Assembly: GCA_049322515.1 (NCBI GenBank)
Contig: JBMOQW010000003.1
Coordinates: 1 to 64,000, forward strand
DNA from: Parasulfuritortus sp049322515
GTDB lineage: Bacteria > Pseudomonadota > Gammaproteobacteria > Burkholderiales > Thiobacillaceae
Length of the DNA stretch: 64,000 nucleotides
Direction: 5' to 3'
Shown here: positions 16,538 through 26,041 of the stretch, piece after piece
Numbering within the stretch: the stretch's first letter is position 1
Layout of the letters: each line of letters begins with the position of its first letter
Notes under the pieces: model-generated
What the model saw: only the letters and a program-made list of their open reading frames with translations
The model's database searches: none
What the model was told of the DNA's origin: nothing
Program-made: the position numbers and the translations under genes

Positions 16538-17715
16538 CGCTTCATCGCCTGACCATTCTCGGTGCCACCGGCACCATCGGCGTCAACACGCTCGACGTCG
16601 TCGCCCGCCACCCGGATCGCTTCAAGGTGGTCGCCTTATCCGGACAGCACCAGATCGACAAGCTGGCCGAGCAATGTCATCAGTTCAAGCCGGACTTTGC
16701 CGTGGTCCTCGAGGCCGACAAGGCACGGGATCTTGAGGCCCGCCTGGCCGGCCTGGCGACCGAGGTGCTGTACGGCGTCGAGGCCCTGGAACGGATCGCC
16801 AGCCTGCCCGAGGTGGATTCGGTGATGGCCGCCATCGTCGGTGCGGCCGGCATGCGCCCGGCCCTGGCTGCGGCCCAGGCTGGCAAGCGGGTGTTGCTGG
16901 CCAACAAGGAAACCTTGGTCATGGCGGGCCAGTTTTTCATGGATGCGGTTCGGCGCGGCGGCGCCACGCTGCTGCCGATCGACAGCGAGCACAATGCGGT
17001 GTTCCAGTCGATGCCGGAGCCGTACACCGGCGATCTCGCCGCCCATGGCGTACGGCGCATCCTGCTCACCGCCTCCGGCGGCCCGTTCCGCACCCGGGCC
17101 GTGGAGACCTTGGCCGAGGTCACCCCGGAACAGGCCGTGGCGCATCCGAATTGGGTCATGGGCCGGAAGATCTCGGTCGATTCGGCGACCATGATGAACA
17201 AGGGCTTGGAAGTCATCGAGGCCCGCTGGCTGTTCAACGCGGCACCGGAACAAATCGACGTGGTCGTGCATCCACAGAGCATCATCCACTCCATGGTCGA
17301 ATACCAGGACGGTTCCGTGCTGGCCCAACTCTCCAACCCCGACATGCGCATCCCCATCGCCCACGCCCTGGCCTACCCGGAACGGGTCGAGACCGGCGTG
17401 CATTGGCTCGACCTCGCGAAACTGGGTCAACTCACCTTCGAGGCCCCGGACACCCGGCGTTTCCCCTGCCTGCAACTCGCCTATGACGCCCTGCGTGCGG
17501 GCGGCAGCTCGGCTGCCGTTCTGAATGCCGCGAATGAAGTCGCGGTAGCCGCCTTCCTCGACCATCGCATCCCCTACCTGGCCATCCCCGAGACCCTGGC
17601 ACAGGTGCTCGAACGGCTGGGCGGCCGCCCAGCCGGCAGCCTGGATGAACTCGCCGACATCGATGCCGAAGCGCGCACCCTGGCCATGCAAATCAGCGCC
17701 CAATTGGCAAAGTGA
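16534..17715 (+). CDS. dxr: 1-deoxy-D-xylulose 5-phosphate reductoisomerase
   Basis: The 393-residue enzyme makes 2-C-methyl-D-erythritol 4-phosphate with NADPH, the committed step of the MEP isoprenoid pathway. NADPH site ILGATGTIGVNTLDVV is at the N-terminus; substrate and metal-binding segments LLPIDSEHNAVFQ and SASGG-like LLTASGGPFR are clear, as is KISVDSATMMNKGLEVIEA. Four-base overlap with cdsA. The downstream gap to rseP holds GTCAC repeats. Confidence 0.96.
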   Translation: MTLHRLTILGATGTIGVNTLDVVARHPDRFKVVALSGQHQIDKLAEQCHQFKPDFAVVLEADKARDLEARLAGLATEVLYGVEALERIASLPEVDSVMAAIVGAAGMRPALAAAQAGKRVLLANKETLVMAGQFFMDAVRRGGATLLPIDSEHNAVFQSMPEPYTGDLAAHGVRRILLTASGGPFRTRAVETLAEVTPEQAVAHPNWVMGRKISVDSATMMNKGLEVIEARWLFNAAPEQIDVVVHPQSIIHSMVEYQDGSVLAQLSNPDMRIPIAHALAYPERVETGVHWLDLAKLGQLTFEAPDTRRFPCLQLAYDALRAGGSSAAVLNAANEVAVAAFLDHRIPYLAIPETLAQVLERLGGRPAGSLDELADIDAEARTLAMQISAQLAK

Positions 17716-17792
17716 CACGTGACGAAATCCGTTTCCCCCGCTGAGCCGTCCATCATGCTGCCCAGTCACCTTGTCACTCCGTCACGCGTCAC
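17712..17792. repeat. GTCAC repeats and inverted repeat between dxr and rseP
   Basis: GTCAC occurs at 17765, 17773, 17781 and 17788, almost an eight-base period, and its complement GTGAC occurs at 17712 and 17719. The segment 17712-17724 pairs with 17780-17792 at 12 of 13 positions (one A-C mismatch), so an extended hairpin can form that covers the dxr stop codon. Confidence 0.6.
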
Positions 17793-17801
17793 TGCCTTCA
17801 C

Positions 17802-19154
17802 ATGACGACACTGCTCGCCTTTCTGGTCACCATCGCCATCCTCGTGGTGATCCACGAGTACGGCCATTACATCGTCGCCCGGGCTTGCGGGGTCAAGGTG
17901 CTGCGTTTCTCGGTCGGTTTCGGCCGGGTGCTGGCCCGACGCACCGGCAAGGATGGCACCGAATGGGCGCTGTCCGCGCTGCCCTTGGGGGGCTACGTGA
18001 AAATGCTCGACGAGCGGGAGGGCGCGGTCGCTCCCGAGGACCTGCACCGCGCCTTCAACCGCAAGCCGGTGTTGCAGCGCATGGCCATCGTGGTGGCCGG
18101 CCCCCTCGCCAACCTGTTGCTGGCCATCTTTTTGTACTGGGCGCTGTTCGTGCATGGCGTCACCGTACTCAAGCCCGTGCTTGACGCGCCCGCGCCGGGC
18201 ACTCCGGCGGCGGCGGTCGGCATCGTCGAAGGCACCACCGTGGTCTCGGTCAATGGTTACGCCGTCGAGGACTGGCAGGGCCTGCATTGGGAATTGCTCA
18301 AGCAAGGCCTGCGGACCGGCGAAGTGCGCCTGGAAACCCGCGATCCGGCCGGCCGCCTGGCCTTCCATCGGATCGACCTGGCCGGCATCGATCTCGCCGA
18401 TACCGAGCAGGATCCCTTGGCCCGGGTCGGCCTCGGTCGCTTCCAGCCCACCCTGGCGCCGGTGTTCGGTGACATCGTCGGGGGCAGCCGGGCCGAAGCC
18501 GCTGGATTGCAACCGGATGACCGGGTCACCCACATCGATGGCCAGCCGGTCGATGACTGGGAAACCCTGGTCGAACGGGTCCGGGCCAGCCCGGAGCGCG
18601 CCCTTTCGCTGACCCTGGAACGTCACGGACGTGTCTTGACCGTTGCGGTGACCCCCGAAGCGACCCGCGACGGCGATACCACGATCGGCCGCATGGGCGC
18701 GGCGCCCCGGATCGATGCCGCGGTGCTCGATCAGGTGCGCGGCCAGGTCAGCTTCGCGCCCCTGGAAGCGGCCCATCGCGCCTTGTACAAGACCTGGGAT
18801 CTGTCCACCTTCAGCCTGGAAATGCTCGGTCGCCTGGTCCTTGGCCAGGCGTCCTTGAAGAACATCTCCGGTCCGGTCACCATTGCCGATTTCGCCGGCC
18901 GTTCGGCGGAGGCCGGATGGACCGCCTTCGTCGGTTTCCTGGCCCTGATCAGCGTCAGCCTGGCGGTACTCAACCTGCTGCCCATCCCGTTACTGGATGG
19001 GGGGCATTTGCTGTATTATCTCGCGGAATTTTTGACTGGCCGGCCGGTACCCGATTCAGTGCAAGAAATCGGCCAGAAGATCGGCGCGGCCTTGCTCGCC
19101 ACGCTCATGCTGCTCGCCCTGTTCAATGACCTACAACGTCTGTTCGCCGGTTGA
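17802..19154 (+). CDS. rseP: RIP metalloprotease RseP (site-2 protease)
   Basis: The 450-residue intramembrane zinc protease cleaves anti-sigma factors and signal peptide remnants. Zinc site HEYGH is at residues 18-22, and the third ligand lies in NLLPIPLLDGGHLLYYL near the C-terminus. Between the first two and last two membrane helices there are two PDZ domains (about 110-300). Length equals E. coli RseP (450). Its place upstream of bamA is conserved in proteobacteria. Confidence 0.96.
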   Translation: MTTLLAFLVTIAILVVIHEYGHYIVARACGVKVLRFSVGFGRVLARRTGKDGTEWALSALPLGGYVKMLDEREGAVAPEDLHRAFNRKPVLQRMAIVVAGPLANLLLAIFLYWALFVHGVTVLKPVLDAPAPGTPAAAVGIVEGTTVVSVNGYAVEDWQGLHWELLKQGLRTGEVRLETRDPAGRLAFHRIDLAGIDLADTEQDPLARVGLGRFQPTLAPVFGDIVGGSRAEAAGLQPDDRVTHIDGQPVDDWETLVERVRASPERALSLTLERHGRVLTVAVTPEATRDGDTTIGRMGAAPRIDAAVLDQVRGQVSFAPLEAAHRALYKTWDLSTFSLEMLGRLVLGQASLKNISGPVTIADFAGRSAEAGWTAFVGFLALISVSLAVLNLLPIPLLDGGHLLYYLAEFLTGRPVPDSVQEIGQKIGAALLATLMLLALFNDLQRLFAG

Positions 19155-19172
19155 ACGACCCATGAGAAAAGA

Positions 19173-21506
19173 ATGACAACTCAGTACCCGCTGTCCCTCC
19201 TGGCCGCCGCCTTGCTGTTTTCCCAAGTCACCCTGGCGTTCGAGCCGTTCGAAATCAAGGACATCCGGGTCGAGGGCATCCAGCGCACCGAAGCCGGCAC
19301 CGTGTTCAGCTATCTGCCGGTCAAGGTCGGTGAGACGCTGACCGATGCCCGGGCTGCCGCCGCCATCCAGGCCCTCTATGCCACCGGCTTTTTCAAGGAT
19401 GTGCGACTGGAAGCCGACCAAGGCGTACTGATCGTCAGCGTGGAAGAACGTCCCGCCATCGCCTCGGTCGACTTCGTCGGCATGAAGGAATTCGGCAAGG
19501 ACGAGATCAAGTCCGGCCTCAAGCAACTGGGTCTCGCCGAGGGCCGCATCCTGGACAAGTCCCTGCTCGACAAGGCCGAGCAGGAGCTCAAGCGGCAGTA
19601 TTTCAACCGGGGCCTGTATTCGGTCCAGGTCAAGGCCACCCTGTCACCCCAGGAACGCAACCGGACCGCGATCAGCTTCGAGGTTGACGAAGGCGAAGTC
19701 GCCAAGATCCGCCAGATCAACATCGTTGGCGCCCAGGCCTTCAAGGAAAAGGATCTGGTTGACCAGTTCACCCTGCGCACACCCGGCTGGCTGACCTGGT
19801 TCACCAAGAACGACCAGTATTCCAAGCAGAAATTGTCCGCCGACCTGGAATCGCTGCGTTCCTACTACATGAACCGGGGCTACCTGGAGTTCCGCATCGA
19901 ATCGACCCAGGTCTCGATCACCCCGGACAAGAAGGACATCTACCTCACGGTGAACATCCATGAGGGCGACAAGTACACGGTGTCCGACTTCCGCCTGGCC
20001 GGTGACCTGCCGGTCCCCGAGGCCGAACTGAAACCGCTGATCACCCTGAAGCCGGGGGCCCCGTTCTCGCGCGAGCAGTTGAATGCCACCATCAAGAAAC
20101 TCGGCGACCGGCTGGGCAACAGCGGCTATGCGTTCGCGAACGTCAATGCCGCGCCGGAAATCGACAAGGACAAGAAGCAAGTCGCCTTCACTTTCCTGGT
20201 CGACCCGGGCCGCAAGGTCTATGTCAACCGGATCAATATCACCGGCAACACCAAGACCCAGGACGAAGTCATCCGACGCGAGATGCGCCAGATGGAGGGG
20301 GGCTGGTATGCCAACGACAAGATCAACCGTTCCCGCGAACGAATCCAGAAACTGGGTCATTTCAAGGATGTCACCGTCGAGACACCAGCCGTGCCAGGCG
20401 TGCCGGACCAGGTCGACCTCAACGTCAATGTCACCGAACAATCGACCGGCAGCCTGTTGCTGGGCGCCGGCTATTCCAGCTCGGATGGCCTGGTGCTGTC
20501 GGGCGGCATCACCCAGAACAACCTGTTCGGTACCGGCAATCGCCTGGCCCTGCAAATGAACACCGGCAGCGTCAATACCCATTACTCGCTGTCTTACACC
20601 CGGCCCTACTTCACCCCGGACGGCGTCACCCTGGGCTATGACCTGTACCGCCGTGACGTCGATACCGAGGATCTCGACTCGGTGATCACCTACAGCACCT
20701 CGACCATCGGTGCCGGAGTCCGGCTCGGGGTGCCGGTCAGCGAGTTCGATACCATCAATTTCGGCGCTGCCATCGAGCAGTATTCGCTCGACTTGAACCC
20801 GGACCCGGACATCACCCCGGCCCATATGACCCAGTTCGCCCTCGACAACGGGGGCAACCTGAGCGGCGTCACGGTCAATTCCCTGCGCCTCGATGCGAGC
20901 TGGTCGCGCGACAGTCGGGACAGCTTCTTCTACCCGACCAAGGGGACCTACCAGAAGGCCCACATCGAGATCGGCACCCCGGTCGGCGACCTCCAGTACT
21001 ACAAGCTCTCCTACCAGCACCAGTGGCTGAAGCCCCTCGGCTCGACCACCCTGCTACTCAACGGCGAGATCGGCTGGGGTGGCGGCATGGGCGGCGACCA
21101 ACTTCCGTTTTTCCGCAACTATTACGCGGGTGGCATCGGTTCGATCCGCGGCTTCGACAACGGCACCCTGGGTCCCAAGGTGCTCAGTTCCGGTGACGTC
21201 ATCTCGATCGGCGGTGACAAGCGTCTGGTGGCCAATGCCGAATGGCTGTTCCCCTTCCCCGGATCGGACAACGACCGTTCCCTGCGCATGAGTCTGTTCA
21301 TCGACGCCGGTGGCGTCTGGGGCCCGAATGACATGGAAGGCCGCTACAAGGACATCTCCTTCGAGGATATCCGCTATTCCGCCGGCATGGCCGTGACCTG
21401 GATCTCCCCCATGGGCCCGATCAAGCTCTCGCTCGCCAAGCCCCTGCGTTCCCTGCCCGACGACGAGGAACAAGTCTTTCAGTTCCAGCTCGGACAGGTT
21501 TTCTAA
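19173..21506 (+). CDS. bamA: Outer membrane protein assembly factor BamA
   Basis: The 777-residue outer-membrane protein is the core of the BAM complex. A signal peptide (about 1-22, ending VTLAF) is followed by five POTRA domains (first IKDIRVEGIQRTEAGTVFSY) and a 16-strand barrel from about residue 430 with GSIRGFDNGTLGP and the C-terminal terminal phenylalanine (FQFQLGQVF). The skp gene follows after nine bases. Confidence 0.97.
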   Translation: MTTQYPLSLLAAALLFSQVTLAFEPFEIKDIRVEGIQRTEAGTVFSYLPVKVGETLTDARAAAAIQALYATGFFKDVRLEADQGVLIVSVEERPAIASVDFVGMKEFGKDEIKSGLKQLGLAEGRILDKSLLDKAEQELKRQYFNRGLYSVQVKATLSPQERNRTAISFEVDEGEVAKIRQINIVGAQAFKEKDLVDQFTLRTPGWLTWFTKNDQYSKQKLSADLESLRSYYMNRGYLEFRIESTQVSITPDKKDIYLTVNIHEGDKYTVSDFRLAGDLPVPEAELKPLITLKPGAPFSREQLNATIKKLGDRLGNSGYAFANVNAAPEIDKDKKQVAFTFLVDPGRKVYVNRINITGNTKTQDEVIRREMRQMEGGWYANDKINRSRERIQKLGHFKDVTVETPAVPGVPDQVDLNVNVTEQSTGSLLLGAGYSSSDGLVLSGGITQNNLFGTGNRLALQMNTGSVNTHYSLSYTRPYFTPDGVTLGYDLYRRDVDTEDLDSVITYSTSTIGAGVRLGVPVSEFDTINFGAAIEQYSLDLNPDPDITPAHMTQFALDNGGNLSGVTVNSLRLDASWSRDSRDSFFYPTKGTYQKAHIEIGTPVGDLQYYKLSYQHQWLKPLGSTTLLLNGEIGWGGGMGGDQLPFFRNYYAGGIGSIRGFDNGTLGPKVLSSGDVISIGGDKRLVANAEWLFPFPGSDNDRSLRMSLFIDAGGVWGPNDMEGRYKDISFEDIRYSAGMAVTWISPMGPIKLSLAKPLRSLPDDEEQVFQFQLGQVF

Positions 21507-21515
21507 GGAGTTCCC

Positions 21516-22004
21516 ATGCGCTACAGCCTGCTCGTCCTTGCCGCCACTCTGCTGATTGGCTCTGCTTCCGCGAACGATCTCAAGATCGGCTATGTCAACA
21601 CGGAGCGCCTGTTCCGAGATTCGCCCATCGCGGTCAAGGCGCAGAAGAAGCTCGAAGCCGAATTCCAGAAACGCGAACAGGACATCCAGAAGCTGGTCAA
21701 GCAGGCCCGTGACCAGCAGGCCGCCCTGGAAAGGGATGCCCTGACCCTCGCGGAATCAGAGAAATCACGCCGTGAACGCGAATTGGCCAATCTGACCCGG
21801 GAAGTCCAGCGCGCCCAGCGCGAGTTTCGGGAAGACATCAACCAACGCCGCAACGAAGAGTTGAGCGCAATTCACCAGCGTGCCCGCAAGCTGATCCAGG
21901 AAATCGCCGAGAAGGAAAAGTACGATTTCATTCTGGAAAACGTCGTCTACGCCAGCCCCCGCAACGACATCACCGAGCGCGTCATCAAGGCGCTCGAGCG
22001 CTGA
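21516..22004 (+). CDS. skp: Periplasmic chaperone Skp (OmpH family)
   Basis: This 162-residue protein has a signal peptide (about 1-19, SASA) and a long coiled coil of tentacle type (about 40-130), as in trimeric Skp that shields unfolded outer-membrane proteins. It begins IGYVNTERLFRDSPIAVKAQ. AAGGAG ribosome site precedes ATG 21516. The stop overlaps the lpxD start by one base. Confidence 0.93.
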   Translation: MRYSLLVLAATLLIGSASANDLKIGYVNTERLFRDSPIAVKAQKKLEAEFQKREQDIQKLVKQARDQQAALERDALTLAESEKSRRERELANLTREVQRAQREFREDINQRRNEELSAIHQRARKLIQEIAEKEKYDFILENVVYASPRNDITERVIKALER

Positions 22005-23041
22005 TGTCCCTCACCCTGGCCCAGCTCCAGGCCCGGCTTGGCGGCGAACTGCGCGACGATGACGGCCGCGCCCTGTCCGGGGTCGGCTCGCTCGAGCACG
22101 CCACGTCCGACCAGCTGAGCTTCGCCCTCGGGGAAAAGCAACGCGCCGCTGCCCAAGCAAGTCAGGCCGGAGCATTGATCGTCGGCCCGGCTTTTGCGGA
22201 AGGGCTCGACCGGCCCCGCCTGGTGGTCGCCAATCCCCATGCCAGCTTTGCCCGTGCCATCGGCCTGTTTCATCCCGAGCCGCCCTTGCGGTCCGGCCAC
22301 CATCCCAGCGCTGTGGTCGCCGCCAGTGCAGTGATTGCCGACGATGTCGAGATCGGCCCGCATGTCTGTATCGGTGAGCAAGTCCACATCGGACCGGGTT
22401 GCCGGATTGGCCCCGGCTGCGTGATCGGCGACGGGGTCCGCTTGGGCGCCGGTTGCCGCCTGTATGCCAACGTCACGATCTATGCCGGCTGCGTGATCGG
22501 TGACCGGGCCGGCCTGCATGCCGGCTGCGTGATTGGTGCCGACGGCTTCGGCCTGGCCTGGGAAGACGCCGGTTGGGTCAAGGTGCCCCAGATCGGCCGG
22601 GTGATCCTTGGTGACGACGTGGAGATCGGCGCCAACACCACCATCGACCGGGGCGCCCTGGATGACACGGTGATCGGCCGCGGCGTGAAGATCGACAACC
22701 TGGTGCAGCTTGCCCACAACTGCCGGGTCGGGGATCACACCGCCATCGCCGGCTGCGCCGGCATTGCCGGCAGCACGACCATTGGCCAACGCTGCCTGAT
22801 TGGTGGTGCCGCCATGATCCTCGGCCATATCGAGATCGGCGACGGCGTCACCGTCTCCGGTGCGTCATTCATCGGCAAGTCGATCAGCACGCCCGGGGTC
22901 TACACCTCGACCCAGCCCCAGATGCCGCACGCCGACTGGATCAGGAACGCGGCCCAACTCCGCCATCTGGCTGACATGCGCGAGCGCATCCGGGCATTGG
23001 AAAAACAACTACGCGAAAAAGACGAAGACAAGGAGTCCTGA
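22004..23041 (+). CDS. lpxD: UDP-3-O-(3-hydroxyacyl)glucosamine N-acyltransferase
   Basis: LpxD (345 residues) adds the second acyl chain in lipid A synthesis. It has an N-terminal uridine-binding domain (about 1-98) and a left-handed beta helix of hexapeptide repeats (about 100-300) containing catalytic His in LVQLAHNCRVGDHTAIAGC, followed by a C-terminal helix. Start ATG shares its base with the skp stop; stop shares a base with the fabZ start. Confidence 0.96.
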   Translation: MSLTLAQLQARLGGELRDDDGRALSGVGSLEHATSDQLSFALGEKQRAAAQASQAGALIVGPAFAEGLDRPRLVVANPHASFARAIGLFHPEPPLRSGHHPSAVVAASAVIADDVEIGPHVCIGEQVHIGPGCRIGPGCVIGDGVRLGAGCRLYANVTIYAGCVIGDRAGLHAGCVIGADGFGLAWEDAGWVKVPQIGRVILGDDVEIGANTTIDRGALDDTVIGRGVKIDNLVQLAHNCRVGDHTAIAGCAGIAGSTTIGQRCLIGGAAMILGHIEIGDGVTVSGASFIGKSISTPGVYTSTQPQMPHADWIRNAAQLRHLADMRERIRALEKQLREKDEDKES

Positions 23042-23478
23042 TGGAAATCACCGAAATCATGCGCCATTTGCCGCATCGCTACCCGTTCCTGCTGGTCGAC
23101 CGGGTACTCGAACTGGTGCCCGGCGAGCACGTGGTCGCGATCAAGAACGTCAGCATGAACGAGCCGCACTTTCCCGGCCATTTTCCGCACCACCCGGTGA
23201 TGCCTGGGGTACTGATCATCGAGGCCCTGGCCCAGGCGGCCGGCCTCTTGGCCTTCAGGAGCGCCGACAAGGAAGTCACGGAAAAATCCGTCATCTATTT
23301 CGTCGGCATCGACAACGCCCGCTTCAAGCGCCCCGTGGTGCCGGGCGACCAGATGCGCATGGAAGCCAGGATCACGCGCAACATGCGCGGCATCTGGAAA
23401 TTCGAGGCCCGCGCCACCGTGGAAGGCCAACTGGTCTGCGAGGCCGAATTGATGTGCACCCTGCGCGACCTGGACTGA
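23041..23478 (+). CDS. fabZ: 3-hydroxyacyl-[ACP] dehydratase FabZ
   Basis: The 145-residue hot-dog enzyme dehydrates 3-hydroxyacyl-ACP in fatty acid elongation and competes with LpxA/LpxD for 3-hydroxyacyl-ACP. The active site is in HRYPFLLVDRV and FPGHFPHHPVMPGVLIIEAL, with catalytic His and Glu. Coupled to lpxD by a one-base overlap and eleven bases from lpxA. Confidence 0.97.
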   Translation: MEITEIMRHLPHRYPFLLVDRVLELVPGEHVVAIKNVSMNEPHFPGHFPHHPVMPGVLIIEALAQAAGLLAFRSADKEVTEKSVIYFVGIDNARFKRPVVPGDQMRMEARITRNMRGIWKFEARATVEGQLVCEAELMCTLRDLD

Positions 23479-23488
23479 CCGACCGGCC

Positions 23489-24277
23489 ATGATCCACGCC
23501 CGCGCCCGCATCCATCCAACCGCCCTGGTCGCCGAGGGGGCCGTGATCGACGCCGATGTCGAGGTCGGCGCCTATACCCTGATCGGTGAGCATGTCGCCA
23601 TCGGCGCGGGCACCCGGATCGGGCCGCACGCGGTGATCACCGGCCACACCCGGATCGGCCAGGGCAATCGCATCTTCCAGTTCGTCTCCCTGGGCGAGGA
23701 ACCGCAGGACAAGAAATACGCTGGTGAGCCGACCCGCCTGGAGATCGGTGACTACAACACCATCCGGGAGTTCTGCACCTTCAACACCGGCACCGTGCAG
23801 GACACCGGCGTGACCCGCATCGGCGACCACAACTGGCTGATGGCCTACGTGCACATCGCCCACGATTGCGTGGTCGGCAACCACGTGATCTTCGCCAACA
23901 ACGCATCGCTCGCCGGCCATGTCCAGGTCGACGACTACGCCATCCTGGGCGGCTTCACCGGGGTGCACCAGTTCTGCCGGGTCGGCGGCCATGTGATGAT
24001 CGGCATCGCCTCGGTCATCCGCCAGGACGTGCCGCCTTTCATGACCATCGCCGGCAGCCCGGCGGCGCCCTTCGGCATCAATGCCGAAGGGCTCAAGCGT
24101 CGGGGCTATTCGCCCGAAGCCCTCGCCGCGCTCAAGCGCGCCTACAAGACGCTCTACAAATCCGGCCTGGGCCTGGACGCCGCGCGCACCGCCATCGCCG
24201 AGGAAGCCACCCGCCAGCCAGAGTTGCAACCGCTGGCTGATTTCCTCGCGATCCCGGGGCGTGGCATCCTCCGCTGA
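23489..24277 (+). CDS. lpxA: Acyl-ACP--UDP-N-acetylglucosamine O-acyltransferase
   Basis: LpxA (262 residues, normal size) starts lipid A synthesis. Hexapeptide repeats run through about residue 190 with the catalytic His in AYVHIAHDCVVGNHVIFA and the acyl-chain ruler region GFTGVHQFCRVGGHVMIG; the C-terminal helices include SPEALAALKRAYKTLY. Position between fabZ and lpxB is conserved. Confidence 0.97.
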   Translation: MIHARARIHPTALVAEGAVIDADVEVGAYTLIGEHVAIGAGTRIGPHAVITGHTRIGQGNRIFQFVSLGEEPQDKKYAGEPTRLEIGDYNTIREFCTFNTGTVQDTGVTRIGDHNWLMAYVHIAHDCVVGNHVIFANNASLAGHVQVDDYAILGGFTGVHQFCRVGGHVMIGIASVIRQDVPPFMTIAGSPAAPFGINAEGLKRRGYSPEALAALKRAYKTLYKSGLGLDAARTAIAEEATRQPELQPLADFLAIPGRGILR

Positions 24278-24293
24278 ACCCAGGAACGTCGAA

Positions 24294-25433
24294 GTGACGC
24301 ACGACATCGGCATCGTTGCCGGCGAAGCCTCGGGCGATCTGCTTGGCAGTCAGCTGATTCAGGCGTTGCGCGGCGACCATTCCGGCCTGCGCTTTCATGG
24401 CATCGCCGGCCCCAAGATGCAGGCCCAGGGCGCCATCAGCGGGTATCCGATGGAAACCCTCTCGGTGCGCGGCTACGTCGAGGCCCTGTCCAACCTGCCC
24501 CAGATCCTTGGCATTCGGCGCCGGCTGACACGCGACTACCTCGACCATCCCCCGCACCTGTTCATCGGCATCGATGCGCCGGATTTCAACCTCTCCCTGG
24601 AAGCCCGCCTGAAACACGCCGGCATTCCAACCGTGCATTTCATCAGCCCGTCGATCTGGGCCTGGCGGCGCGAGCGCATCCACAAGATTCGTGCCGCCGT
24701 GTCACACATGCTGCTGATCTTCCCGTTCGAGGAAGCCCTGTATCGCGAGGCCGGCATCCCCGCCACCTACGTCGGCCACCCACTCGCCTATAGCCTGTCG
24801 CCCTGGCCGGATCGCGCCCAGGCCCGGGCACGGCTGGGCGTGGCACCCACCGGCCGATATCTGGCCCTGCTGCCCGGCAGCCGCCAGGGCGAATTGCGGC
24901 AACTGGCGGCCGTCTTCGTCGACACCGCCAAGCGCTTGCACCAGGCTCGACCCGACCTTCAGTTCCTGGTCCCCCTGGCCACCCCGGAGACCCGCCGTCG
25001 GTTCGAAGCCGCATTGACTGAGCACCAGGGTGCGGAATTGCCGCTGCGCATCCTGTTCGGCCAGGCCCACGACGTGCTCCAGGCCGCCGACGCCGCCATC
25101 GTCGCCTCCGGGACGGCCACCCTGGAAGCCGCCCTGCTCGGCTGCCCGCACCTGATCGCCTACCGGGTGCCCTGGCTCACCGCCCAGATCATGAAGCGCC
25201 AGGCTTACCTGCCCTGGGTCGGCTTGCCCAACATCCTGGCCAACCGGCTCGTGGTACCGGAGCTGCTTCAGGCGCAATGCCAGCCCGCCCTGCTGGCAGA
25301 AACCGCCTTGCGCTTGCTCGACGACGTGGCCCAGCGCGAGGCCATGCTGGAGGCCTTCGAGGCCATCCGCGACAGCCTGCGCCGCGATACCCCGCGCCTG
25401 ATCGAGTCGGCGCTGGCGCCGTTCCTGACATGA
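24294..25433 (+). CDS. lpxB: Lipid-A-disaccharide synthase
   Basis: LpxB (379 residues) joins UDP-diacylglucosamine and lipid X into the lipid A disaccharide at the inner face of the membrane. N-terminal IGIVAGEASGDLLGSQLIQA, STIWAWRRERI-like SPSIWAWRRERIHKIR, YVGHPLAYSLSP and LLPGSRQGELRQL are family motifs. Start is GTG 24294 at the canonical N-terminus; its stop overlaps rnhB by four bases. Confidence 0.96.
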   Translation: MTHDIGIVAGEASGDLLGSQLIQALRGDHSGLRFHGIAGPKMQAQGAISGYPMETLSVRGYVEALSNLPQILGIRRRLTRDYLDHPPHLFIGIDAPDFNLSLEARLKHAGIPTVHFISPSIWAWRRERIHKIRAAVSHMLLIFPFEEALYREAGIPATYVGHPLAYSLSPWPDRAQARARLGVAPTGRYLALLPGSRQGELRQLAAVFVDTAKRLHQARPDLQFLVPLATPETRRRFEAALTEHQGAELPLRILFGQAHDVLQAADAAIVASGTATLEAALLGCPHLIAYRVPWLTAQIMKRQAYLPWVGLPNILANRLVVPELLQAQCQPALLAETALRLLDDVAQREAMLEAFEAIRDSLRRDTPRLIESALAPFLT

Positions 25434-26041
25434 GTGCCGCGCGCATTTGCGGGGTCGATGAAGCCGGCCGGGGTCCCCTGGCCGGTCCGGTGCTGGCCGC
25501 TGCGGTGATCCTCGATCCGGGCCGGCCGATCCCGGGCCTCAAGGATTCCAAGAAACTCTCGCCGGCGCGCCGTGAACAGCTCGCCGAGTCGATCCGGCGC
25601 GACGCCCTGGCTTGGTCGGTCGCCTCCGCCAGCGTCGAGGAAATCGACCAACTGAACATCCTCCATGCCACGATGCTGGCCATGCGCCGCGCCGTGGCCG
25701 CCCTCGATCCGGCCGCGACCGAAGCCTGGGTCGACGGCAACCGCTGTCCCGACCTGAACATCCGATGCCGGGCCATCGTCAAGGGCGACGCCCTGGAGCC
25801 GGCCATCTCGGCCGCCTCCATCCTCGCCAAGACGGCGCGCGACGACCTCATGCGGGGCGCTGCGAAGACCTATCCGGCGTATGGTTTCGACCGCCATTCG
25901 GGTTATCCTACGCCCGAGCATCTGGAAGCCCTTGCGCGCTTCGGAGCCACCCCACTGCACCGGCTCAGCTTTGGCCCGGTCAAGAAGGCAGTGGCAGGGA
26001 CCGGCGACACTGAATTTGTATTGAGGAGTACTCGACCATGA
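25430..26041 (+). CDS. rnhB: Ribonuclease HII
   Basis: The 203-residue enzyme removes ribonucleotides from DNA. The catalytic motif GVDEAGRGPLAGPVLAAAV (Asp, Glu) is at about residues 7-25; the two other acidic positions lie in WVDGNRCPDL and SILAKTARDDLM. The C-terminal segment ends HSGYPTPEHLEAL. The ATG overlaps lpxB; its TGA overlaps the motA start, so the flagellar gene is linked to the lipid A block. Confidence 0.95.
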   Translation: MSAARICGVDEAGRGPLAGPVLAAAVILDPGRPIPGLKDSKKLSPARREQLAESIRRDALAWSVASASVEEIDQLNILHATMLAMRRAVAALDPAATEAWVDGNRCPDLNIRCRAIVKGDALEPAISAASILAKTARDDLMRGAAKTYPAYGFDRHSGYPTPEHLEALARFGATPLHRLSFGPVKKAVAGTGDTEFVLRSTRP

